NCBI GenBank assembly: GCA_019914945.1
Contig: CM034108.1
Location: forward strand, 6,954,001 to 7,018,000
Direction of reading: 5' to 3'
Length of the DNA: 64,000 bases
From: Typha latifolia
Taxonomy: Eukaryota > Streptophyta > Magnoliopsida > Poales > Typhaceae
Position numbers and translations under genes: made by a program. The notes below the pieces were generated by a model, which saw only the letters and a program-made list of their open reading frames with translations, had not been told where the DNA came from and made no database searches. Shown here in pieces: positions 34,201 through 47,000 of this stretch; within the stretch, counting starts at the first letter, position 1; each line of letters opens with the position of its first letter.

Positions 34201-37200
34201 ACTAGAATTTGGGGCTTTTATGTTATTGCTTTCTATGTGGATTTAGAAGACTAAATTTGATAGTAGTGTTTCATAGATGAAATATAGAGAAAGAATACTC
34301 CAACTAGAATTATTTTTAGGGTTATCTTCTAAACTATTTTATGCAGATTTTAAGTTCTTATATCATTGTTAGGAGACTACTGTAGATATAAGATGCTCTC
34401 TAATGTGATTTTTTGAAGGTAATATTACTAATTGCACTCTAGCAAGCTAGGAATGAGAATTACCTTATTTCTCATTCAGCTAGATAAAGCTAAAAAATGT
34501 TCTTTTATTTTGTTCCCAAAGAGGCAGTGGAGGATGATGGGTCGATGCCTTACTCCAGCATAATTGGAAGAATGGCGCTATAAGAGTCTTTGCTTTTATT
34601 GCGACAAATGCTTTGTCCCGGGGCATAATTGTCGCCAAACAAAGCCGTCATGTTGATAGAGGAGGCAGCCGATGATGAAACCAAAGGCAATATGGAGGAT
34701 TGCCCAATAGAGGATCATTACCAAGCCGAAGAGGACAGTGACATTGATGCCCATGTGGAGCTGTCCATGCACACCTTCGCCGGTGAGACCACTCCAAACA
34801 CCCTTCAGCTGGAAGGTATGATTCAAGGAGCCTTATTGATTCAAGGAGCATACACAATTTTCTAGACTTGCGAATGGTGTCGCGATTGGGTTTAGAGCCG
34901 GAGCCTTCCGCGGGCTTCGAGTAGCCATAGGAGATGGCATGGTGCTGAGGAAGAAATGTGCCGCCAAGTCTAGCTACAAATCCAAGGGCATCTCTTCCGG
35001 ATCAATCTCTATCTGTTGGCCCTTCGAGGAGCCGATTTGGTGCTAGGCGTGTAGTAACTTTGTGGACTAGGTTTGATCATCTTTGACTTTGCTACCATGG
35101 TGATAGAGTTCAACCGAGGAGACGAGTGGGTCCAGCTGGTAGGAGCACAGCCCATGGAAGCCGAGGGCTGCTTGCGGTCACTAGAGAGGATATCACAGGT
35201 GGTGTGTCGCAATTTTCTCATGCAAATAATCAGGAGGCCCACTGGTAATAATGTTACATATCCTTTACTAGCTGACTTGAAAGCTGTTTTGTAGGAATTC
35301 GCAGATGTACTTTAATTGTCGCATGGCTTGCCTCCTCCTAGGATGCAAGACCATCGAATTGAGATTATGTCAGAAGCAAGTCCAAAGAATGTACAACTTT
35401 ATGGATACCCCTTCATCCAAAAGGAAGCCATAACTAAGATGGTGAACAAGATGTTATCGAGCGCCTACTCTTCACTTGTCTTGCTCATGAGGAAGGACAA
35501 AGCATGGCATTTTTTGTGTAGACTATCGAGCATTAAATGCCATCATCGTCAAAAATTGGTACCCAATACAGCTTATTAAAGAGTTGCTAAACAAATTGGC
35601 AAGTGCATACTACTTCTCCAAGCTAGACTTATAGATGAGATATCGTCAAATGAGGGTGGATCCATTCGAGATGCACAAAATAGTGTATCGAACTCATAAT
35701 AAGCACTACAAGTTTCCCGTTATGCCCTTCGGTCTCATCAATGCCCCGGCCACCTTTTAGAGCCTAATGGATGACATTTTTAGGCCCTTACTATGGTTGG
35801 TATGTGCTGATATTTTTTGACGACATATTGATCTACAACTACTCATGGGAGGAGTATTTGTGACAAATCCACATCGTCCTTGATCTTTTGCGACCGCACC
35901 AGTTGAAGGTGAAAGACTCAAAGTGCTCGTGGGAGCAGCAAAGGATGGAATACTTAGGCCACATTATATCCAAAGACGAAGCGAAAGCCGATCCAAACAA
36001 AGTGCAAAGCATGGTGCAATGGCTGCTGCCGAAGATGACAGAGTTACGCGAGTTCCTAGGCTCTCTGGTTACTACCATCGATTCAAAGACAACTATGCCA
36101 AAGACGACAAAGGAGTTACGCGGGTTCCTAGGGCTTCACTCACGGCCTTGTTGCAAAAGGAAGAGTTCATATGGACGAATAAGCTGCCTTTGAGGCCCCT
36201 GTTTTGGCCTTGCCTAACTTCGAGAAAACATTCATCATCGAGTGAGACACCGCGAGGGTCAGCATCGATGCGATATTGATGCAAGAGGGTAGACCACTAA
36301 TCTAAGCAGCAAGCTAGGCATACCGCTGGAACAAGCTAGAATATAATCCTATTGAAATTCCAAGCACATATGATCGTGCTAAATCCCAAAAGGTGATCTC
36401 TAACATCATAATACGAGAAATCGAAAGTAGGGAAAATGGACATGTAAAATAGAACACACAGTAGTGTCTTAGTGCCACGGGATGAGCCTGATAACCTTAC
36501 CACGAATGAAAGGCCTTACGGAAAGAATCTGACTATGGAAGGGTGGTAGTTCCAGCCAACACCAAATTGCAGTCAGAGATGATGCGACATTTTCACGACA
36601 CGCTAATGGCTAGACATGAGGGGTCATTTCACACATATAAACGGTTGTCCCAAAGCTGCACTTGGACTAGAATGAAGATGGATGTACAGGCCTATGTGCA
36701 AGCTTGCAAAGTGTACCAAAGCAAAGAGCGACTCAAGCAAATCTGCCACATTGATCCAGCTGCTACTGATCCTTGAGCGCATGTGAGAGGATGTTGTAGT
36801 GGACTTCATCGACGGTCTACCATCAGTCCATGGGCACATGGTGGTCATGGTGGTGGCCCATCCATACATGGCAAAAGAAGGTGGCAGAGGTCTACGTGTG
36901 CGATGTGGCCAAGTTGCACGGTATACCCAAGTCGATTGTTTCTAACCGAGATCACATTTGTATTAGTCAATTTTGGCAGAAATTTTTCGCACTTTAAGGG
37001 ACCAACTTCTAGATGAGTTTCGCTTATCATCCCTAGACAGACGGCCAGTCCGAAGTGCTAATCTGTTGCTTGGGCGATACTTGAGATGCTTCGTGGGTGA
37101 GCATCCACGGCAATGGTTGACCTATTTGCCTTAAGTGGAATGGTCGTACAACACCACACATCACTCAACCATTAGCATGACTATGTTTGAGGCCATGCAA

Positions 37201-40200
37201 ACGCCCGCTGCCGACTCTATAGGCTTACTTACCTTCAGCCGGTGCTGATTGAACCAAGGAGGACAAGATCTTGTGCGACCGAGACGAGGTTCTTTGAGGG
37301 CTCAAAGTGCACTTGACTGCAGCCCAATACCGGATGAGGATTGGGTTTACGTGAAACTTCAACCATATCGACAAAGTACGATGAGACCCCATCCTTAACC
37401 AAAAGTTGGTGCCTAAGTTCTTCGGTCATACTAAATGACAGAACGACTCTAACCTATAGCCTATTGGCTAGCACTATTTGAGGAGGCTCACATTTACCTG
37501 GTGTTCCATGTGTCCAATCTGAAGGCTCAGATCCCTTCAATTGAGTCGGCAGGTGCAGTCCCACCCGAGCCTAGGGTTGAACCAATTGACCTTATTCTAG
37601 CTCGAATCCTTGCGAGGAGGCACACATGGGTCCAAGGAAAACTAGTGAATGAGATATAAGTGGAATGGTACGGGAGCGCAATTGATGAAGCGACTTTATG
37701 GACCACTATTCGGATTTGACACCTTAAGAACAAGATAAACGGAAGCGTGGTGGATTGATGCGAACCAAATAAGTAGAGGGTGACTTAGGCGCATGGGTAT
37801 AGCCATATAGGACCTATGTAGGGGCTCAATTAGATTTGCTTATTGCAATTATTTCAGTTGAGTCCATGTAGACTAGGGTCAAGTCAGTTCAGTTAGCCTG
37901 CGTATAAATACGGAGTGCAGCCCTAATTTGGAATCCTAAGTTAATTAGAGCAAACCCTAACTCTCCTCTCCCTTCTCCTCTAGCCATTTGCTCTTCTCCC
38001 ACATCCCTCTCTACCAGCCGTCTTCGTCCCACCTCCGATCCCCCTCTTCTATAGCTCAAACTCTTCCTATCTTCCTCTCTTCCTCCTCTACGTCCCTAAC
38101 CAAAAATACTAAAAGAATATCCAGCGGATCTGCAGTTAAAAATTCCACAAGATACTATCCGTTAAAGAATATGAAAGATAACCAAGATGTGACACACCTA
38201 TAGTGACATGACTGACTCAGATCCACCTGCTTTTGGCTCGTGAAACATGAAAGACTTTCATAGTGGCCACCATGGCAATCATCAATAATGTAAACAAGTT
38301 AATAAAGAGTATTTTCTTATCAATCCTTAAACAATTTCAAGGTATCAAGAATAAAGTATTTCCTTGTTACTTCCGAATTTCAAAAGGATGTACAATAGTT
38401 GCTACTAAGAAATACTAATAGAAGAATCTTCTTTGTAATTTGTGTATTTCTTCTTAATTATGTTTCTTATACTAAACTCAATCAAGTTCTTGAAGGACTG
38501 ACAAAAATATATATTATTTTCTTTGATTAATACTGAATTCTCTTGAAGAATCATATTTATTGGGAAGAAAGATTAAACTTGTGAAGCTGAATGGAGTGTG
38601 AATAATCTTCCTAGTTCCTGCACTTATTATTACTCAAGTACTTTCTTATGATATAAGACCTGGTCTTTAAACAATACCTGCCTAAAGTCATTGACGTTAA
38701 CAATGTTAGATACAGGTAAAGAATCAAGATTTAAGATACACAGTTTTTATACATCTCTCCATTCTAGTTCTGCTATAGCAGAAAAATGCAAGTTCTACAG
38801 TACATTATGTACTTCATGTCCTACTGCAAATCAGAATAGCAGGAAATACATAGGTAGTTAGGTACCTTTCTGAAGTCAACATCTTCTCCAAGTCTCTTAC
38901 CATGACTATGCACACCAAATATTTGAACACGCTGTTTAGCATCAGGTAAACCAATATACAAGCGGCGATCAATACGTCCTGGGAGGACAAATTCAGGATC
39001 TAATTCATCTGGTCGATTTGTTGCGCAGATGAATATTACAGCTTGTCTGAGAGAAAAACGATCAACACCAGTTTTCTCTTTCCTGCAGACAATAAAATGT
39101 TTAGAACAAGAGAATGTCAATAGAAAACCCTTATTGTTTCCAATACAAACACAACCATTCCGGACAATTTTGAACAAATGGAATGATGAGGAGAGAACAA
39201 TACAGCCATGAAACTTTGCACCTGCACTCTCTGTGCTTAGGCACGGAATGATTTTGTAATAATTTTGAACTAAATGAATCCACTGCAAACTAGTAGTGGC
39301 ATGCAATAAGAACATCAAATGTTTCACAACCAATTGATGATGGTGATGGTGATGGTGATGGTGATGAATTGATGATTATGTTCATGGTAAGAAATTTTAC
39401 TTAAGCTATCTGTTGGCGTTGTGGATATGTCATATCTGATCTGTAGATGAACTTACCGATTCACAGATTACCATGACCATCTCAATTCTCAACACAAATT
39501 GGAAGTTGGACATGGAGACACTGGATAGTTATCAGACTCTTGGTTACGAATCTGAAGCCGGAGGTCACAATCCTCTAAGAAAGCAGCTGTTGCGTTTCAA
39601 GATAAGTATCTCTTAATGACATTAAAGTTAAGGTTCCATTCTGTGTTTATTTCGTTTGGAGAGATTAAAATAACGCAAATGGTATGAAGGCTTCTATCAT
39701 TGAGCTACTACTTGAGTTTCTGGAGTAGGTATGTATGTCACAATAATTGTTAAAACCATATAGCAGTACCATATAATTCTTTGCAGTGAACATTAGATAC
39801 CATCAACCTAATAAGATGCTCTAACTTTTGTATTGCTTTATATCATTCTTAAGCCAACTACTTTTGGTAAGACATAGGTAACAAAAGTTCTTATATGTTC
39901 ATTTTCTATATGTATAATTTTAGACCCACATCCATCTTCAATAAAAATTATTACCAAGCAACAATAAACATCAAACAACACTAAATATTAGGGCTTTGAC
40001 ATGGCATCTTTGCTATGATCATATATGTATTTTAAGAACTTATATTTTCTATAGAATAGTAAAAGGAAAAACTAAGGGGTTAGCTAAAAGCCACAACATC
40101 ATCAACTTAATGAATTCCTAGAAGACCATGAACACTCAGATTTTCTTTGCCATGAAGTTATCAACAGACGCGCAGATTTTCAATGCTATACATTTCTCTA

Positions 40201-41017
40201 AATCACAAGGTGTCAAGGTCCAAATCTTTCAATAACAGGTGCTTCAGAGGGAATGAAACATCTATAATATCTGAGCATTGTCTGAATATGTTTTACTTCA
40301 TGCTTGTTTGAAGTTTAAACATTGAAAAATAACTATGAGTGTCAGAATCGAAAAAAAAAAATTGGGGTTGAGAGAGGAGGGTGCACGTGCTCTGCACGTG
40401 CAACCCCTCCCCTCTCCTTCTCCGGCACGCGACGGAGCGCAGATAAGGATGGATTTCATCTAATCCGAATCGGATTAGATTTGATTATTTTCTAATCTAT
40501 AAATTAAAACCCTAATCTCTTCTCTCTCTCTCTGCTTAACCATCTCAGCCCTCTCCTCTCTCTTCTTCCTCCTTTCTTTCGCTTTCTTCCTCCTTTACCA
40601 ACAGAGTCACGCCGTGGAATCGGCCTGCCGAAGCGTCGTCGGAGCCATCAGAAATCACTACGTGACTCCTTCGTAAGCCTTCTCCCACCCATCAAAGTTA
40701 ATTAAAGAATAATAGGGTTTAGTGAAAATACCTAATTTGGGATTTCGGCTCCACCGGCAAATCTAGCCAGCCGGCCGGCTTCGGGTCGCACCATTCCGTC
40801 TGGAAGCATCTTGCCGTTGGCCTTGTGCCGTGGGCATTCGCCGTTGGAGCCCTCGTGGCTCCGGTCGCCGTCGGTCATGGGATCGACCACCGTATGCAGG
40901 TTTTCCCCCCACCTCGCGATGATGGCGGCACCGTATGGGTGTTGGGGAGCTGAGGGTGCGGCCGGCGAACCGTCGCCGCGGTGGCCGCCGGCGCCTTTCT
41001 CTCTCTCTCTTTTCCTT

Positions 41018-41053
<36 letters not shown>

Positions 41054-44000
41054 TCGGTTTGGAGAAGACAGACTCGGGCAACCCGAGTCTGATCTTCTCT
41101 CTTTTAGTGTTTGGATTTGGGTTGAGTTGGATCCGAATCCAAAGAACCCGACCCGGTTTCATTAACTAATTGGATTGGGCCTTGGCCCAATCCATTTAGG
41201 TGTTAGTTGGGTGGGCTGCGTGCGGGCCAACTGCAGCCCAGCCTAATTGATTTGGCTTATTTTAGCCCAAATTAATTATTTTTTTGGGATAAATTATAGA
41301 AAGATTTTAATATTTGTTTTAATTAAAAATTTGATTATTATTTATTATTTAAGATGGTGATTTTTAACACGTGAGCTAGAGATTTGAGATTTCGGTTGTC
41401 TTACCTAGACTCAGGTGAGTGGGTTCACTCACATGTTTATTTTATTGTATTTCGTATCTTAGTCAGACCATGTAAATTTTCTGTGTGCAATTTATTTATT
41501 TCACCCCTACGTGTAAAAAAAATTTAAATTATTGCAATTTCTGTGCGCAAATCTATTTATTTCTTCCGTACATGCGAAAATTTAATTGTTATATTTTCTG
41601 TGTGCATTTAATTATTATATTCAGTGCATCACCATACTTCGTGCAAATATTGAAATTTGTGAAAAGAAAAAAATGAGACTAGTATTGGTACGACTTAGAG
41701 AATAGTCCCGGTATAAATCGCTTGCGATTTTCCGTGGTGACTCAAGTCTATCTGGAAGTCCAGGGGAAAGTCCTAAATTAGATCACTGCGGTGACTTTCT
41801 TAGGTGACTCTGGCGGAGTTAGGGAACAGTCTTAGGATGAATGAGAAAATTTCCTAGGTGACTCTAACTTCTCTCAACGGTTAGAGGAAAAGACAGAGTG
41901 TATTGATCACAGGGTGATACCCTCTGATGACCCTAACCGGATCAGCTATGAAGAAAAATCCCGAGCGTCATCTCGAGGTGACTTCTAGTTGATGTGGATC
42001 CACAGGGTTTAGACCCATTGAGACATATGACAGCATAAATATTGAAACCGTACAATGTTACAAGTTGTGACATCTCTCCATTGTTATCATTGTTATTATT
42101 TAGAGAGCATGCATTTTGCATATCGTTATGAATATTGTTGCTTTTAGTTTAATTTATTCAGTATTAATATGATTTAAAAAAATTTTGGTTAGTGAGTGGA
42201 TTCCACTCACTGAGCTATAGTTGTTGGCTCATGGATTCTATTGTTTTTGTATTTGTTTATCTATTTCAGGTAATAGTTAGCAGGGTGACTGAGCGAGATG
42301 TACCCGGACTCCACCTCCACTTAGGATTCACCTATTTACCTTTCCGCTCTTTTAGATTTTATGCTTTAAATTAGAAGTTTTATTCATTTAGTTTAGAGAC
42401 TCAAAAACTTTAACATTGTTTTATCTTTATTGCAATTAGTTATACAATTTAATGAAGCACATTCTCATTTGGTTTATTTATTTTGCCATCGTAAACGTAG
42501 AGAGTATTAATAAGGCTTCGTGCATCTCAAGCATATTGAGATGCATGGCCGGTCATGATTCCTATTTTGGGTCGTGACAATGAGGCTGATATGGATGGTA
42601 AACATCTCTTTTTTCAAGACCTTAAAACTTGATAACCAAAAAATTGTGGTTAACACAACCATAGAATCTCCTTGCTTGTATTCCCGAAGCCAAACTGCGG
42701 CCCATTTACCATTTAAGAAACAATGAGCTCAAACAAATTATGGAGTATACCATTTTTCTTCTTTCCACCATGACTCGGACAAGATATTTGGAAAAATAGG
42801 GTTATATACTTCTACTATACGTAAGTACATAAATACAAAAACTGTTATAGATGGTGACAATCGTAAACGAAAAGTTCAATTTCATCAGCTCAAAGAAATA
42901 GAATATTACTCTTCCCTTTAAAAAATATCATAATATACCATATATCAATTACATTGAAAGAATTAGTTGATCCTTTAGATAATCAGAGTAGAGCTGACAA
43001 ACATTTCCACAGAATAATGGAAATAAAGGTTGGTTAGCTTAAGGCAGAGATTTTACCTCAGAAATTTAACAATTGGGACAGGAATCTTGAGTGAGCGTTA
43101 TCCAAATTTGCATAGACAATACCATGAACAAACTTCTCTTATAGTGAGTGTAAGGCTGTCTAACACATAACTATTGACACAACTAGGGTGAAAAACTATC
43201 AAAGAACTTATGAGCATTGTTTCTATCTACTCTATAAGTACAATCAAAAACTTTAGTGCTAGTGACATGAGGCATGCGGGCCTAGCTCAATGAGGCACAT
43301 TGTCACAGACTTAACCTTTTTTTATCAGTTTGCTGGTCCGCGCAACACTTTACCTTCTTGGCAAGATGAAATAGCCTCAGAGTAAAAATTGTGTAAAAGT
43401 TAAAAAAAATTAAAGAGATTTCAATAACTTAGAAAAGACAAGCTTTCTTGATGAAGTCATCACTTCTATTTCATTCACTAAAACATTAGATGCATTTACA
43501 AGTAGAGTATTCAAGCCAAGATTCTGAAACTCGGTATCAGAATCGAGATCGACCGCTAGAAAAACGATAGCATCAGTAGTATCGGTCGTATCGGTCGTAT
43601 CGGTCACCCGTATCGGATCAGACTATTTTTAATTACCCAAAATTCTAAATATTATTTAAAATGCAGAAAACTTTCTAAAAATTTATAAAAAATAACAAAA
43701 AAATGAGAATTAAAAATTAGTCACATATGAATTTGAAAACTAAAGAAAAAACTCACTCAAAACTATAATGAATTTCGACTTGAATTAAACAAATTTTTAC
43801 TCATAAATTATTACTACAGAACAACATGAAGAGATAGTAGTAAGAAAAGATGAGTTAAAAAGTGGGCGAGAAAGGAGGAAAAAAATGAGAACAAAAAACT
43901 GATCCGAATTCACCAAAAGCATATGAACACGAGAATTATGCCTTACTGTCATATTAGAGAAAATTTAAAAGATAAGAATAAGAAAGGATACATACTCTCC

Positions 44001-47000
44001 ATCAAGCTGTGTTATCAGAGCTTCAAATGTTGCCCTCCTCCGGGGATCTTTCCTTGCATGTCTTCCTGCAATAGCATCAATCTCATCCACAAAGACAAAG
44101 GAGGGTGCCTACAAAAATGGTCAATGATTTATTTACAAAAAGAAAAAGAAATAAAAACTTTAAAACTAGAAGAGGGCCATTGGAATACTGGTTTCACAAA
44201 ATTTTCATCAGTTCATCAATGGTATCGGGAACTAGTACAGTGGTATTATGATATTATCAGTTCCAATTAATACAGTTTTTGCATATGTTCTAAGCAATTG
44301 ATTGGCTATAGCATGCAAAAGACAAACCATCGGTCCCCTGAATTTAAGCATTTGTTAAATACAAGTAACCAAAACATCAAAACCAAATGGATCCATAATG
44401 CATTGATGAGCATTCATAACACCATTTAGCAAAATGTACTACATTGTATCATGTCTTATGGAACTCGTATACAATACACTAGGTTGACACAAAAGAGTGA
44501 CAGTGAAATATAAGTTCACTACTAAGTACTAACTTCAAAGGCTTAAACAAAATGCAGTTGTTGGGAACAAAAGAAAATAGAATTCATACATTTCTTCGGG
44601 CAATTGAGAAAATCTCATTAATCCTTGCTGCTCCACTTTTTTCGCTATCTGTAAATTCAGCACCAGAAGCAAAGACAAATGGCATGCCACTTTCCTTCGA
44701 AAGAGTACGTGCAAATAGTGTCTTTCCAGTTCCTGGTGGTCCAGAGAGAAGTACACCCTAGCACACAAGCAGGTACTGATCAGCATGGGATACTTTATAA
44801 TTCCAACAGTTAGGTGATTATAGTAAGTAAAGAAAGATATGAGTAGATTAATATGAAAATAAAATTTGGAATAGATTACCCGAACAAATGCCACCTGCTT
44901 TTCATAATATTGCATTGGATTATTCATATAAATCATTATCTCATCCAGAAGATCCCAAACATCACCCCCTAATATAACTTCCTTGTATGAGGATTTTGTT
45001 TCATCAGAACTTTCAACAGGCTGAACATATGCACTTGTATCAGATGAACCAATTTAGAGACAAGAAGTCTTATATTACAGCATAAATACACCAACTCTAA
45101 TGAAGAAATAAAGTTGAGATTGCAATGCTCACGAGGATAAAATTTTCTGCATAAGCCATGTCAAAAAGCTGGTTGTACTTCTTGTAGAGATAGCGCCGTG
45201 ATGTTACATGCAAAAGCATCACAGATTCTCGTATGAGATACAAAATAAGCAATCCTGGTGCTAATGCAACCACAACTTTGAGGAAATAATGGATTTGTCG
45301 TTTTTGAAGAAGATCCACTTCAACACCAGAACTTGAGATAATCTCAAATAAGTAGGGATCGAGAGGGATATTGACCTACAAAACAAAATTTTGTTGATGA
45401 TCATGTTTTCTTATATATCCAACGGGAAGATAGCAATTATTCATATTTGGCCATTCTTTGTGTCTGGCATCAGGCATCATATACCCAGATAGTGAAAGAT
45501 GAACATTTAGGACTTACAATATATTCCGATGGGAATCCTTCTTTCATAGTCACGTATATTTTCTTCAGGTCCTCAGAAAAGACAACAGCAGCAACCTGTT
45601 TTATCAGAAAGATTTTTCAAGAGAACTTAGAGATAAACAGTGACTAGCTAAGTGTTGCTGAATGGAACTGAAGAAATAAGCTTAATTCCTGTTTTGCAGT
45701 TTATCACATTCTGCATCTGAATAGCTATAACCATGCCGTGCAAGTTGCATGTACTACCAGAAACAATGAATGATAGTGTTAATTGGACAAGTATCATGGA
45801 ATCAAAGACAGCTAATATGTGAATTTGCAAAATAAAACAGACTTAAAATTTGAAGTAGCAATGATGAACAAAATTAATTGTAAGGTGAGATCAGAATCTT
45901 CTTCTACTCTATGAAATGACAAATTTGCATATAGTGACGGCGGAGAGAAACTAGGACAATCTAGACACTTTGTGCCTGCCATACACATTGCCCGCATGCA
46001 TACATAGATGCATATTTGCATGCACGCGTATGCATGGGTCCGCATGCATACAAACACATGAATAAAGACATGCACTAAAGGAAAATTGTTGTTAAAATAT
46101 AAAATATAAAAGTCATCTTTCTCTAACAGCTCAAGCTTTTAGAATAGCTGATGAGTTAATATGGTATTAGAATAGAAACCCCAAGTTTAAATTCTAAAAC
46201 TACATATTATTTAAAACAAGATTTGAGTATTGAAATCGAGTTCGGGATGGGCCGCTTGAAAAAATGCTATATTTCGGCCGATACAGTATCAACTATTTTT
46301 AATTATATAAAATTATTAAAAATTATTTACAAATTTAGAAAATTCTAAAAGTTTAATTTAGAAAAAATGATAAAAAAATTAAAAATTACTCACACATTAA
46401 GCCTAAAAATTAAAAAATTCCTTATTTTTAATATTGAAAATTTTATATGATACAATTTTTTTAGGATATCCCAAGTATTATTCTTTACTAATTACCTTTG
46501 GGAATTTCCCATCAATCAATCCATTCTCTCATTTTCATTAGAGATTTCCTCTTTCTACTCTCTCCACATTTAGCCAAAAAATTACATCTGTACCAAATAC
46601 AAGAGACGTCATTATTTAGAGTCAAGCTATCGTAACTATCCCTTCACCATCTCCTCAAAAGAGGAGGAGATGATGAAGGGATAGTGGTCAAGCTATCATC
46701 ATGATCTAAGTCTGCCCTTCTCCTCTTTGTCATTCTTCTTTGACCTCTTTTGATCTAATTTCACTTTAGTTAAATAAACTAAGCTGACAAACTTGATTTC
46801 CATGAGTAGAAGTCATCCTATCAAACTTCTAGAGTTTTGACCTCATCTCTAACACTACATCATATAACAATACAATGACTCCACATCCTTTCAAATGTCA
46901 TGTCACATGAAACTTCTTCCACTAGAGGGTGTCATTTGGTGTGATAATGATGTTTGCCCTGTTGTTAGGCAGGAGCCTCATGCATTATTATCAAATCGCT

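Larger units (their letters stand above)
31836..38160 (+). mobile_element. Decayed near-full-length Ty3/gypsy chromovirus
   Basis: In order: 5' LTR (31836 to about 32598, starting TGATACGG), primer-binding site (32605-32616), gag remnants (32640-33560), zinc knuckle ([18 protein letters not shown], 34580-34635), protease region ([19 protein letters not shown], 34760-34818), RT (about 35280-36080, with [20 protein letters not shown] at 35900-35960), RNase H (36100-36330), integrase (36540-37250) and a chromodomain-like tail ([14 protein letters not shown] near 37660). The 3' LTR begins near 37756 with TGATGCGAAC. Many stops and frameshifts mean it is inactive. It occupies most of FTSH12 intron 10. 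Ends are approximate. Confidence 0.85.

Noticed and set aside
40811..41169. GC-rich open frames as a possible coding exon
   Set aside because: They lie inside the solo LTR 40340-42579 and include a CT run. There is no protein similarity.
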